DNA of 64,000 bases from Isoetes taiwanensis (taxonomy: Eukaryota > Streptophyta > Lycopodiopsida > Isoetales > Isoetaceae), in the NCBI GenBank assembly GCA_021234155.1, contig JAJEKV010000022.1, positions 3,573,370-3,637,369 on the forward strand. Direction: 5' to 3'. The notes beneath the pieces are model-generated. The model made no database searches, was not told where the DNA came from, and worked only from the letters and a program-made list of their open reading frames with translations. Below are positions 11,050-20,826 of the stretch, one piece after another. The stretch's first letter is position 1. Each line of letters opens with the position of its first letter. A program made the position numbers and the translations under genes.

Positions 11050-11130
11050 CGTGTTAATTCAAGCAATCAATTATTCACGATAACTTTTTTCTAATTGTGC
11101 CTATATAAATCCATTTTACGCTCTCAAAGT
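11050..11130 (+). promoter_or_regulatory. TATA promoter 2, paralogue of promoter 1
   Basis: Carries AAAGCGTGTTA, CAATCAATTATTCACG, TATATAAA at 11102-11109 and ACGCTCTCAAAG, in the same order as promoter 1. It is followed at 11210 by a spliceosomal intron, so a transcript likely starts near 11130. Confidence 0.6.
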
Positions 11131-11209
11131 TCCTACATTTTCTTCCTTCCTTCATACGATTTGTCGGTTGCGCTTCTGCTGTGTTTGGATCCGCCGTCCC
11201 GAAATCTTG

Positions 11210-11291
11210 GTGAGTAGATTTATATTCATCAATGTTAGATGTTTGGTTTCGGCAATTCCTAACTTACTAAAAGACTCGCCTTTTGTTCCAG
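11210..11291 (+). other. Predicted 82-bp intron in a 5' leader
   Basis: GTGAGTAG donor after CTTG and TTTTGTTCCAG acceptor, both close to consensus. It lies about 100 bp after the TATA box, so it is probably a leader intron of the transcript driven by promoter 2. Confidence 0.45.
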
Positions 11292-11471
11292 AAAGCACCA
11301 GAAGTGCAGGAAATCGGAGACTTCGTAATTAAAACCAAAAGCAGAGAGGACTAAGGTCTCATGAATCGAAAAAGCCTCGGAATTAAAACCACAAGCATAG
11401 TCCTCCGTTCTTCGAATCCTTCCAGCCTCAGAACTCAAGGTTAGTTTTCATTTAGTTTAAGTTGCATCTCA

Positions 11472-11597
11472 ATGGCAGGTTTAATCCAAGAAGACAAGCT
11501 TTTGCATTTGCTCGAGGCAGAGGAAGCAGATGATGTTTATGAAAACCGAATAGTTTTTATAAACTTCATCCGCTTTTTGTTTCGAGTAAATTCTTGA
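11472..11597 (+). CDS. Small ORF, 41 residues, downstream of promoter 2
   Basis: ATG within AATGGCAGG. The product begins MAGLIQEDKLLHLLEAEEAD, an acidic amphipathic-looking helix. It could be the start of a longer spliced or broken protein. Not recognised. Confidence 0.3.
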   Translation: MAGLIQEDKLLHLLEAEEADDVYENRIVFINFIRFLFRVNS

Positions 11598-11757
11598 GTT
11601 TCTCTTCCTGAATTAATCATGCTATTGCATGCAAGTTTCTATTATGAATAAGTGTAGTAGAAAGCATTAGAAAAATCTGAAAGATAATATTTGAAACACG
11701 CTAAGCGTGTTTTATGGTAACCTTTAGCCTTCAACATGAATACTGATGCTGGCGTGC

Positions 11758-11876
11758 CGAGGGAGGGAAAAAAACTGTCAGATAGATAAGTAAAATAGAT
11801 AAAGGCCGTGCAATTATTTACAGTGGCCTTTATCTATTTACTTATCTATCCTATGTGTTTTTTTTCTCCTCCCTCG
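11758..11876. repeat. Long imperfect hairpin
   Basis: Left arm 11758-11807, loop 11808-11824, right arm 11825-11876. Both arms carry CGAGGGAGG, an A/T run, and GATAGATAAGTA..ATAGATAAAGGCC, with few mismatches. It is long enough for a stable stem in RNA or a cruciform in DNA. Confidence 0.8.
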
Positions 11877-12064
11877 AATGAATGCACGGCGGTATAGTTT
11901 TTTTCCTATATAGCGGTTTTACACCGGCGTGCAAACAATTGTATCCCTACTTTCAACTTTTTACGCTTAAACACGGGCGTGTCTCTTAGTTTCTAAGTTT
12001 ATAAATAAAGAAATATAACACGCCAGGCGTGAATACCGATACTCGGGCCACTTCCTATTGATAG

Positions 12065-12642
12065 ATGCCAGGTTACATTAATCACCCGGTTGGTGGACGA
12101 AGATGGATTGGAATTACATTTGGGCCAGCAATCACACGCCCAGCTCAGTTCCGGCTCCAATCTCGGTCCGTTGAACCGCAAATGAGCACCAGTTCGGGCT
12201 GGAGCACCGGCCTTGCAACCCCCGGAGTACTTGGATCAAGTAATGATGATGGCGCAGAGCGCAGTGGCAATGATAGATCCGGGCTCGGGGCCCTTTGCAA
12301 TCGCATCGGAGGGTGGCCCTCTTATCTAATCACCGAGAATGCAAGATATGCATTGATCGAGAGTGAATCTCGTGATCCGTCATTTCGAGATTCAAAATGA
12401 GGAGCTGCGTTTCTTAGTGGTTAGCCTCTATGCCGGATGCCCCAACACGAACCACTACCACAAAGCGGTATAATGATGCAATGGAGATGGCTCAACCAAT
12501 GGAACCACTACCGCAGCGCTATAATCGATGCATTGGAGGTTCAACAGAGCGGCGGAGCGGGAGCAGGAGCGAGGAGGTGGAGGTGGAGCAAGTGGGGGTA
12601 GTGGAGCTAGAGCCCCGGTGTTTTGCCGGGTTTTACCGTTAA
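12065..12642 (+). CDS. Unrecognised ORFs, glycine-rich/basic
   Basis: A 111-codon frame (12065-12400, starting MPGYINHPVGGRRW) is followed by a 70-codon frame (12430-12642). Base composition is more GC-rich and codon-like than the flanks. Between them another frame reads HFEIQNEELRFLV, helix-like. Probably parts of one protein with frame breaks. No family recognised. A CACGCCAGGCGTG palindrome lies just upstream at 12019-12031. Confidence 0.3.
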
Positions 12643-13370
12643 GAATTCACTATGCCCCCGCAATGGAAATGGGAGATCGATAGCCCGCCTACTCAAAGAC
12701 CGGGCTTGAAACAAAGAGTCCGGGATTTTGTCCGGTTTATCCAGTTTATCCAGATTATATACAATTGTAATCTTTTTCCAATGAATACAACAAATTTTGT
12801 CTACTTCTATATTTCTACAATGTAATACATGTTACATACCTTTTTAAGCGGTTTCTTGGCCATGCAACAAATGTTCCAACACTTTCTCCAACCGTATCCC
12901 CACCGGGGTGTCTGCGAGGTAAAGCTTCATCCATAGCAATAGCGATTAATCATCAGAAACTCGGACATACTTATCCCCGAAAGGAATTCCATGACGGTTT
13001 CATACCGGATCGATGGAGTCGATCTTGCATAATCCTACTTTCCTTTTCTCGATTTGTAGTTAACATGAAACATTCATCTTCTATTAATCGCAGAAAATTG
13101 CTATTCAGACACCTACTATTGGAAATTAATGTTCAAGCTATTGGAATGAGATGAGTACCGTAATTCAGAGCCATTCTTGAGAAGCTGATTTGAGTCTCCG
13201 GTTGATTTGAGAAGTCTGAAGGCGCTTATGGAAACTCTGGCGGTCGGGAAAAATTCAATTAGAAGAAAGATTAGGTTAACTACGTTTTTAGGGATAAATT
13301 TGGCGGGATACTTTTGGGTAGATTGGTTTTAAAAACTTAATGAAAGAAAGTCATGGACGGGTCTTCGCCA
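12643..13370. other. Noncoding stretch in the large element
   Basis: I see no supported gene. Base composition is ordinary. Confidence 0.4.
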
Positions 13371-13377
13371 TTATTAT

Positions 13378-13602
13378 TTGTATGTGTCAAGAATATTTGA
13401 AACTGCATTTTGTGTTTTCTTGAAATTCAAATTTCTATTTCTCGTGCATGTAGAAAAAGCTATTTCTTCGAAAGCAGCTCGAAAGGCCAGATCCGCGTTT
13501 AACCGACTCGCATTACTAGGCTTACTCGAGAGATGTCTTCTAAAGCTTAATCGAGGTCGAAGGACGGGGCAGCAGAGGAAGCGGTGGAAGAGGAATCTCT
13601 AA
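13378..13602 (+). CDS. Short unrecognised ORF, probably a fragment
   Basis: A 74-codon frame starting MYVSRIFETAF; a hydrophobic start (FCVFLKFKFLFLVHV) could be a membrane or signal segment, followed by a basic tail. An alternative frame at 13550-13635 reads acidic (DGAAEEAVEEESLNPLF). Weak. Confidence 0.2.
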   Translation: MYVSRIFETAFCVFLKFKFLFLVHVEKAISSKAARKARSAFNRLALLGLLERCLLKLNRGRRTGQQRKRWKRNL

Positions 13603-14269
13603 ACCCGCTCTTCTCAAGTTTCAGAGGACGTTGATCAGAATACACTGTAATACACGTAACCCTATTCAAGGTATTTAATTTGCCCACGTAATACACACTT
13701 TGTGGGAGAGTATTATGCTTGCATGAATTTGAGATATTTCCTTGCCTCTCGATAATATGCTTTGCATGAGTTTGAGTTATTATGCTTTGCATGAATTTTA
13801 AGTATTAACATCAGTTAATGCTCGATTGTCCGCTCAGAGAACATAATTTTGCTCGTTTTTATATATAGAATATAGCGGTGTTAGACAGCTTGGAGATAGC
13901 AATGTTCAATGAGGTTAAATAGTGTGAAATATGGATTCATGAAGGGTATGTAGCTTAAAATGTGGATGCAAAATAATTTAGTTTCAAATTAACGCATAGC
14001 ATGGTCAATAATAGAGATACCAACACGCCAAGCGTGATTTGTACTAATTTAGGTTTAAAATGCACGCCAAGCGTGATCTCTTGTTCTCAAAAAGTACTCT
14101 AAAAAGTGCTCATCTTCATTTGCAAGGCTCAAGAGGAAAAACCCCTACTAATTCGGGTTCTAATCCCGCCAAGAAAGCAAGGGCGACGACCCGTGATGCG
14201 CATTACCATATGATCTCACCTTAGATGATGAAGGGCCGATTCTTATAGCAACCAATCGACCCCCGCCTC

Positions 14270-14830
14270 GAAGAGGAAATGGACGAGGGTGCCGAGTGGT
14301 ACGCTGACCTTGCCAAGACAAATGGCAAGCTCGACTTAACTCTCTTCTCGAGGAAAAAGGAAGCGCATAAGATGGCCAAACAAGGGATCCTAATCTCTTG
14401 TGAGGAAGAGGATGACACCAACCGCAAATTGCTCTTGGAGATTACATGAAGCGTAAGAAAGATCCGCCGGACTTACTACTTTGTAGAGCTACCGCGATAC
14501 AAGGATACGCTCATGAAGACAGATGTGAAGCGGTGAGACATGTTTTAAGTATGGTTGGCCAACCAATGTAGCAGTTACGCCAATATCTATTTGCCAAGGG
14601 GTTACAGCTATGCGTAGAGGCATGTTCACTAAACCGACACCAAGTCACTATTTGCAGCAAGCTAGGGAATTAGTGACTTGAAAGCTTCTAAAAGGGTCCT
14701 AGATCTAGGGAAGAATGTTCAACCGCAGTTTGTCGAAGGCATGGAGGCTTCGCTTTTTGAGAATGAACAGACAGTGGCGCAGCCTAGAGGCCATGAACAA
14801 GCTGAATAAGTACGCTGACCATTATCCATT
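14270..14830 (+). pseudogene. Unrecognised protein, frame-broken segment 1
   Basis: Several coding-like plus-strand frames follow each other. 14268-14449 includes EEEMDEGAEWYADLAKTNG and FSRKKEAHKMAKQG. 14451-14540 includes RRTYYFVELPRYKDTLMK. 14691-14808 includes VLDLGKNVQPQFVEGMEASL. Switching frame at each junction gives continuous polar, charged sequence, which suggests one protein interrupted by small indels. Not recognised. Confidence 0.4.
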
Positions 14831-15270
14831 GGGTCTTAAGGAAACTTTTGCGATCCATGTGAAGTCCCTCATCCGTTCACCAAGCTCCATTTATGTTAGC
14901 AGGAGATATGATCCAGCACATGCCATGGAGATTGTTCAGAGCATGATTAGTAATCCAGGTCAAATGCCTATGCCCGGCCGGATGTGCTACCTTGGGATAT
15001 GATCTCAACAAGCTCGGCCGGTGGGATCTAACGCCCGTGAGCTATTATCAAGTGATGATATTAAATATGTCATCATCGACGGCAAAGATTCCGCTGAGGC
15101 ACAAAAGGCCATCATCAGCAGTGTGCGTAACAAACAGCCAAAAAGTGTTCTACAATCACTATGCGTATAGGAGGTGTCAGATCTTGGATGCCAATACTTC
15201 ACCCGCAGATTTGGTCGAGATTAGTGCAACTTTGAATGAAATGGGGAAGACATTTCTATACAAAAGGTAA
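14715..15270 (+). pseudogene. Unrecognised protein, frame-broken segment 2
   Basis: Overlapping frames 14715-15002 and 14992-15270. The first includes LNKYADHYPLGLKETFAIHV and the second ILDANTSPADLVEISATLNE. Helical, soluble, no membrane segment. It ends just before the palindrome cluster at 15296. Probably the same gene as segment 1. No family recognised. Confidence 0.35.
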
Positions 15271-15295
15271 TCAACCTGGTTTCATAAATTGTATT

Positions 15296-15513
15296 CACGC
15301 CAGCGTGCTTTTCAAATCAAACCAATTCACGCCCAGCGTTTTTGAAATCATCGATTCACGCCAGCGGTTTTCAAGTCAACCAATTGATTTGAAAACACGC
15401 CGGGCGCGGAATTCATTGATTTGAAAACACGCCGGCGCGGAATTGGTTTGATTTGAAAGCACGCCCGGGCGCGGAATTGCATTAGTAACTTTTATTCATT
15501 TCACGCCAGCGTG
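15296..15513. repeat. Phased cluster of CACGCC palindromic sites
   Basis: Seven sites at 15296, 15328, 15357, 15396, 15428, 15460 and 15502, at spacings of 32, 29, 39, 32, 32 and 42 bp. Each has CACGCC followed by AGCG, GGCGCGG or similar. Between them AAACCAATT and AATTGGTTT blocks are arranged in opposite orientation around about 15381, giving overall dyad symmetry. The layout looks like a multimer protein-binding array such as a replication-initiator, silencer or transposase subterminal array. Confidence 0.7.
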
Positions 15514-15562
15514 ATTTTTCTCTTCATCAATTCTATTCAAATCGCGCCCGTGTTTCTATTCT

Positions 15563-16217
15563 ATGATATCGATTCAATGTCCGTACTATTGCAGTCCATA
15601 CGTTGAACAACCGCGCCGCCTGGCCAACAATGGGTGGAATATGGCTGCCCATTGCCCACCGCATTGCATGGTCAAAGTCCGAGGCATTCTGCCGCTGGAG
15701 CGGACTCGCCGCAGCATAATTATACGTGAGAAGAAGAAGACCGCAAGAAAATCAAAGAAAAAAGGTGGTGATGACATTGCAGCATCCTTTCAAAAGCTCA
15801 TCCAAAGAAAGTCGGGACCAACAGACTTCAGATAAGATTGTGTTTTGTAAGGAGGCAAGATGGCTCAAGTGGAATGAATTCGGGACGCTTTATGCACAAG
15901 GGAAGCTGCCGATACTATGGGTAGGGTGCCTCCCCGTTGATGTAAGCATCTTTGACTTGAATGTGACAGAGATGAGAAAGACTCGTGGGCTGGGACGATG
16001 CTTTGAGACCATTTGGGTTTTAGACCGCTGCTTAAAGAAGGAAGTCTTATACAAGAAGGGTGCTTTCACCAAGGATAGGATGTCCTTCGTTGAGTGTCGC
16101 AATCATGTAAAGGATGTATACGACAATGAAGTCACTGTAGGAGCCGAGTTACAAAGGCTATCGGGGGATGTGGCATTATCCGAAATTGGATTGTCGGACA
16201 AATACAACGCCGAATGA
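15563..16217 (+). pseudogene. Unrecognised protein, frame-broken segment 3
   Basis: 15563-15835 ends in a basic stretch (KKKTARKSKKKGG) and is followed, one frame over, by 15726-16217, whose longest clean part includes EARWLKWNEFGTLYAQGKL, WVGCLPVDVSIFDLNVTEM and FVECRNHVKDVYDNEV. Soluble, with a lysine-rich N-terminus that could be nuclear. Not recognised. The frame continues after a shift into 16168 onward. Confidence 0.45.
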
Positions 16218-16896
16218 TGACATCAAGAAGTTTGTATTCTGGTCAAAGGACTTCCTAAAGAATTGGAAGGCTAAAAATACAAAACATAAGGAGACTCTAC
16301 CCCTAAGGTACCGGGCTGAGTTGAGAAGAAAAGTGGCCCTTGTGAAGAAGATTCTTTGGAGAAGACGACATCGTCCAAGATTCAGTCTCCATTGGGTACA
16401 AAGGTCTCTTGCCGATTCAACTTCCGGCCTTAAAAATATATCACTCTTTGTGTTGGACAGCCAGGGTGGGAGAGGAGATATGGGCATGAACCGTAGGACT
16501 ACAAGAGCTTCTTTACCAAATGATAGGATTGACAACCGAGAGGTCCTTCACTATTGTCATCGTTTGTCCTTCGTGAGTCACATCTGCAAGATGCACCATC
16601 CGGCCGCTCATGATCCGAGTGCCTCAAAGTTATTAGGGAGGGATGCCTAATATATGATGTTAAGGATAATGAGTCTGCTAACGCGGGCGGAAGATGGCAC
16701 ATGTGATCTTTATTATGATATCCATGCCGCCGACGAGGAATATGATATTGCTAAGGCCAAGGGTGACAATAGCGGTGCATGGGAATGTTTTCTTCTAGAT
16801 GATCCGGACTTAAGAACTATATTCTTTCATACGGATCAGGATCAGTCGAATCGTGATGAGTCGAGGAAGAGGATGAGGATCGGGACCCCCTCCTAA
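16168..16896 (+). pseudogene. Unrecognised protein, frame-broken segment 4
   Basis: 16200-16370 reads DDIKKFVFWSKDFLKNWK and LRRKVALVKKILW. The alternative frame from about 16360 reads GYKGLLPIQLPALKIYHSL then WTARVGEEIW, which looks more protein-like than the longer frame at the same place. 16654-16896 includes CDLYYDIHAADEEYDIAKAK and LLDDPDLRTIFFHTDQDQ, ending in a basic KRMRIG. Consistent with one gene carrying several frame breaks. Not recognised. Confidence 0.4.
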
Positions 16897-16951
16897 GTGG
16901 GGAAATCAAGCACGAAGCTACAAACTAAGGAGAAGGCCCCCTTAAATAAAA

Positions 16952-17334
16952 ATGGATTTCCCCGCCTATATGGCTGCTTACCTCGCCGAGGCATTTGCTC
17001 CAATTGATACAACCCGCTTGGAGCTTCATGTTGAGGTTATATTGCCCGAGAGGCTCTTATGGGTGCAAGAAGATGTCACCGCTTTGTGAGTGATGAGCAG
17101 GCCAAAGACTTTCTTGAACCATTCCTCATGCATGTGCTTGCCAAGTCTCCTAAAGGCCCTTATGGCAACCTGAAATCATCAGCAATCAAAAGTCTCGTAG
17201 ACTTGTCCAATTCGAAGTGGACGTTGTTCCCGGAGAGGGAACTAGTAATCAGAGTACCGATAAGGAAAGCAAAGAATGAACAAATAGTCGCTAAACCTGG
17301 TTGCTCAAAGCAATCGCGGATGGGCTTAACTTAG
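16952..17334 (+). pseudogene. Unrecognised protein, frame-broken segment 5
   Basis: Met at 16952 opens MDFPAYMAAYLAEAFAPIDT, which stops at 17087. One frame over, 17059-17334 includes DEQAKDFLEPFLMHVLAK and SSAIKSLVDLSNSKWTLFPE. It reads like a small helical domain. Not recognised. It precedes the FCP1-like ORF on the same strand. Confidence 0.4.
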
Positions 17335-17820
17335 GGAATATCCTTGCCCACATTGCGGGTGATGCAAGCAACAATAGAGTAGATTCACGGGTTAACAATG
17401 AAATAATTGACAGGAAACCAAAAATGAAGGCAACGAAGGCGGCTCTAGTGATTCACATGTGTTTGCCAAATCAATAGTAAAATAATGTCGGGCCAGAAGG
17501 ACGCAATGAACTAATAGAAAATAACAATTCTAACAAATTTAAGTAGACTAAGATTAAGGGTGTATGAGGGGAGAATGACGATGATGACGGCAAAATAAAC
17601 GAAGATGATGGGTATGGCCTTGCCCACGAAATAGCGCCACGCTGCGTGATTTAATTTGTATTACCTTTGAATTAAATCGCCAAGCCGCGTTTTGATTATT
17701 TTTCGTTGTCAACTAAATCGCCGAGCCGATTTGGTTATGACTATTTCAAATCACGCTTTGGCGCGCGTTTGTATTGTTTGTGTTATCGTGATCTTGCTGA
17801 CCGGATACATGTTTGATGTT
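17335..17820. other. Intergenic with degenerate GCGTG/CACGC sites
   Basis: No gene. CACGCTGCGTG at 17638 and degenerate relatives at about 17680, 17715 and 17755 flank the start of the next gene. The layout resembles the cluster at 15.3 kb but with fewer sites. Confidence 0.45.
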
Positions 17821-17849
17821 TTGCCTTCCATTGCGTTTCTAAGAAGGTT

Positions 17850-18464
17850 GTGGTGTTCGACCTAAACGGAGTCCTTTGCAAGACTTTTCCAAAAAAAATA
17901 AAGTGGCTAGAGAACAGATTTCATCAGACACCTAAAGAGAATCAAACACCAAGTGGATCTATCCAAGGGCAAGACTTGAAGGAGATGCTAGACGAGTCAT
18001 TCAGGTTATTTCGAGTTGGTATTTGGTCATCCATGGAACTAAGGAACATCAAGAATACTTTGGAGGCACTGGGGGGAATGCATAGAAATCGGTTGACCCT
18101 TTGGGATCAGAACAAATGTGTGAAGTTCACTAATCCCAAGGATCCAACAGGCAAGCCTATCTTCATCAAACACTTGAGTAACATGATGGACGAACTTGGT
18201 ATCGAGAATAAGGATGATATAATCATAGTGGATGATGATGCTCTCAAATGCTTCTACAATCAAACACAGGCCCTGAATCCGCCATCTTACGATCCAAAAA
18301 ACTTTGGGACAGATGATTTTCTGGTGAAGTTTGTGTCTATTATGCATAATTTGGCTATGGGGATGACGGTGGGTGAAGTGTTAGATTCGTACCCAGAACT
18401 GGATAGAACGGCTGACATGGAACCACACCTTGTTAAATACGTGGAAAAACATGGATTGATCTGA
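17850..18464 (+). CDS. FCP1/NIF-like HAD phosphatase domain protein
   Basis: Open from about 17817. The first ATGs upstream are out of frame, so the start is unresolved and this may be a 3' exon. Visible HAD signatures: VVFDLNGVLC (the catalytic Asp is present; the usual second Asp is Asn, as in a DLNG subfamily of plant FCP1-like proteins), FRVGIWSSMELRNIKNTLEA (motif II region), LWDQNKCV, then IIIVDDDALKCFYN (motif III acids). FCP1 proteins dephosphorylate Ser of the RNA polymerase II C-terminal domain; whether this one is active with Asn is unknown. The stop TGA comes from the terminal TGA of the LTR element inserted at 18462. Across that element the original frame would have ended two codons later. 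Confidence 0.7.
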   Translation: MVFDLNGVLCKTFPKKIKWLENRFHQTPKENQTPSGSIQGQDLKEMLDESFRLFRVGIWSSMELRNIKNTLEALGGMHRNRLTLWDQNKCVKFTNPKDPTGKPIFIKHLSNMMDELGIENKDDIIIVDDDALKCFYNQTQALNPPSYDPKNFGTDDFLVKFVSIMHNLAMGMTVGEVLDSYPELDRTADMEPHLVKYVEKHGLI

Positions 18465-19290
18465 TACGTTTGAAGAAATCGCAGTGAGACAAGATCTCAG
18501 TTTATGGTCAATAGAAGCCGAAAATTGAGCAAAGAAGAACAGGATTCTATTACTTGAAGAATACAACCGGCTTTAAGCCTGGACAACTGATAGGAGCACA
18601 CCTCAAACCACCCAACCGGGCTCAGACACAAGAATTCGTTATCTTGCACAAGAATTCGTTATCTTGCTTGCAACAGAGATTCAGTAACCAAAGGCACGAG
18701 AAATCGTTATCTCGTCTTCTACAAAGATTCCTTGGCCTCAATATGCTTGCGCTGGCATCACTAAGGCTGAGTATCGCAGTATCTTAGGGCAAGAATAAGA
18801 GCTACGGTAAGGCTAGAGCCAAACAGTTCGAACAGAAGCGGAGGTATTTGGGACAGAGCTGGATTGTGTAAGAGGATCCGGTTATCATCCTTTATTTATA
18901 CAGATAGAAAGGCTGTCTTGAATCGGCCTTTTAGTTTCAGAAATAGATTACTGGAAATAGGCAAGAAGAATCAGATAAATCAATCATGGATATCTTTGGC
19001 AGGCCTTTTCTTAACTGTAAATAGATAGGAGCGGATAGCTATGAATGATTCGGCCATGATTAGCTTGGATTCGACCTTTTTTTCTAAGGCCCAAAGGATT
19101 CTGTGCTATTCCGGGTTCAGTTCCGGAAAGTCTGAGTGCCATTCAACGTACAAGCTCGGCCCCCGTTATCAGCCTCATACAACATTTAGGAAAATGTTAA
19201 GTTTGTTCCCTTTTAAATATTCCATATGTCCTTGCCCCTTGCCACGGAATCTCTGTTGCCTGAGCCACTCCCCCGAGCCGCTCCGTATCA
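18462..19290 (-). repeat. 3' LTR of the nested element
   Basis: About 829 bp, TG...CA, next to the polypurine-like tract at 19291-19306. It contains a short tandem repeat (ACAAGAATTCGTTATCTTGC at about 18628-18667, two copies). Confidence 0.55.
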
Positions 19291-19734
19291 GGTCCTTCCC
19301 TTCTTTCAGTCGATCGACCTCGATCGATCTAAAACCCTGAAAGAAATTCCATCAAAAACTCTTGTCATGAAAAGAGGTGTGTTTGGTCCTTCCCTTCTTA
19401 AGGCCAATCTCTTTTCCCTGGGAATGTTCTTTTTCTGATCCTCCAAGGCAGGGTCCGCACTTGGACAGAAAAATCTCCATGCTGATCCATCAAGTAGGCG
19501 TCCCTCACTTGAACAGTCATGGCATTCCCAGCCCTTTCTGATATTCCGAGTAGGTTCCCACCCCTACTCGGACAGAAAGTAAATTCCTTTCCAACAAGAA
19601 AGATAATTCCCTTCCGTTAGGAAGCAATAAAAATTTCACTTTATTCAAAAGAAAACACATACATTCGAATATTTATGCATATCCTACAAAAACTCAAACC
19701 AAACTAAGATAAATGACCGATATTATGACCGATA
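19291..19734 (-). other. Noncoding internal region of the nested element
   Basis: Lies between the gag stop and the 3' LTR. No coding frame. It contains the polypurine tract at its left end. Confidence 0.45.
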
Positions 19735-20215
19735 GTTAGTCGGCTTCTTTCAAACTCCCTGGCTGCAGCTTTTTCAGCAGCTTTGTCAGCTTTGTCAGCT
19801 TTGTCCGATGTTTCTGCAATAGTATGCATTAACGCTTTTCCTTTGTCCCCCTTGCTTTTGGGAATTTCAATTTCGGTTTGAGGCTTGTCTGTAGGTGTCT
19901 GTCTTTTTGGGCAAGAAGCTTTAAAGTGAGGTCCACCACATATGTAACAACCCCTTTCTGGTGCATTCGCCCGTTCCTGATTTGTACGTTGTTCCGTACT
20001 CCTGTTTCGGTTTCTTGAGTCTCTGCGATCATCATTGAATCGAACTCTTTTTGCTCCATTGCTGCTCGCCTTATCTGTGTCGCGCTTGCCATTATTCTCC
20101 TTGGGATACCCTTCCCATATATCATACTTTGCCCCCTTGGGATTAAATTTTCTTTCTGCAGCTTCGGCTTTTCGTACCGCTTCAATTGTTACGAATGCTC
20201 TAATCTTCCTGCAAA
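19735..20215 (-). pseudogene. Gag fragment with CCHC zinc knuckle (Ty3-type)
   Basis: Minus strand. The clean frame carries GCYICGGPHFKASCPKR, a CX2CX4HX4C knuckle in the style of plant Ty3/gypsy gag, followed by a lysine/threonine-rich tail and an alanine/lysine repeat (ADKADKAAEKAA). A one-base shift separates this from the upstream 118-codon frame. Capsid sequence is mostly missing. Confidence 0.65.
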
Positions 20216-20821
20216 TTCATCAACTAATTAGAAAGCAAAATACCACAGGGTACTCGTTTTACCACCCAACCGGACCAACTAGAAGAGATGTCACCAAGTC
20301 TAGCTACTCCGCAAGACAAGATCTCTCTAGCCACCAACCACTGGTGTTACATGAACTCCTTCTAATGATATGATCAAGCAAGGAACAAGAGAAGATACTA
20401 GAAGGTAAGGCTAGGCTCATCATCAACATAGGAAGAAGCAGATCTAGCTGTGCAGTCAACTCAGACCCCTATGCACCTTTCTGGGCATAACTTTCAAACC
20501 GTAAGGAATCTATGGACAACCAAGCCCAATCTGGAAACTAGACGTCAAGAGCTTTCCAACAAGGTAAGGATCGCCGATTTCTGAGTTGTGGTTGCGGAGA
20601 TATCACGTCTCAAAGTTGTCCTTTTATTTATAGGTAATAATACCTTTTTTGCCTTTTTGCTTCTAAATAAAGGTCAAGGTTTATTTTTAGCTCTCTCTTT
20701 GATAATAGCAAGGCTTAGACATACTGGATGACTTTCTTACTTGATCATATCAATAAATATTGTTCCATGCAAGGCCACTCCCCCGAGCACCATTATTAGT
20801 TATTAACCTTAAACCATATCA
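20216..20821 (-). repeat. Right LTR-like part of the nested element
   Basis: Contains CTTTCCAAC..GGTAAGG, TTGCGGAGATAT and TATTTATAGG in the same order as the LTR-like block of the array units (for example 22700-22860), so the two LTR families are related. It ends CCATATCA at the target duplication. No primer-binding site is visible between it and the gag frame. Confidence 0.45.
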
Positions 20822-20826
20822 TGATC

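Larger units (their letters stand above)
18462..20821 (-). mobile_element. Gag-only LTR retroelement nested in the large element
   Basis: Begins TG and ends CA on the plus strand and is flanked by TGATC at 18457-18461 and 20822-20826, a 5-bp target duplication. On the minus strand a purine tract (complement of 19291-19306) precedes an LTR that starts TGATACGGAGCG. Only a gag zinc-knuckle frame is present, with no pol. The left and right LTR-like parts are only weakly alike, so the copy is old, rearranged or composite. Inserted at the very end of the FCP1-like gene. Confidence 0.6.

Noticed and set aside
15296-15513. CRISPR array
   Set aside because: Repeats are short, degenerate and palindromic, spacers are similar to each other, and the context is eukaryotic.
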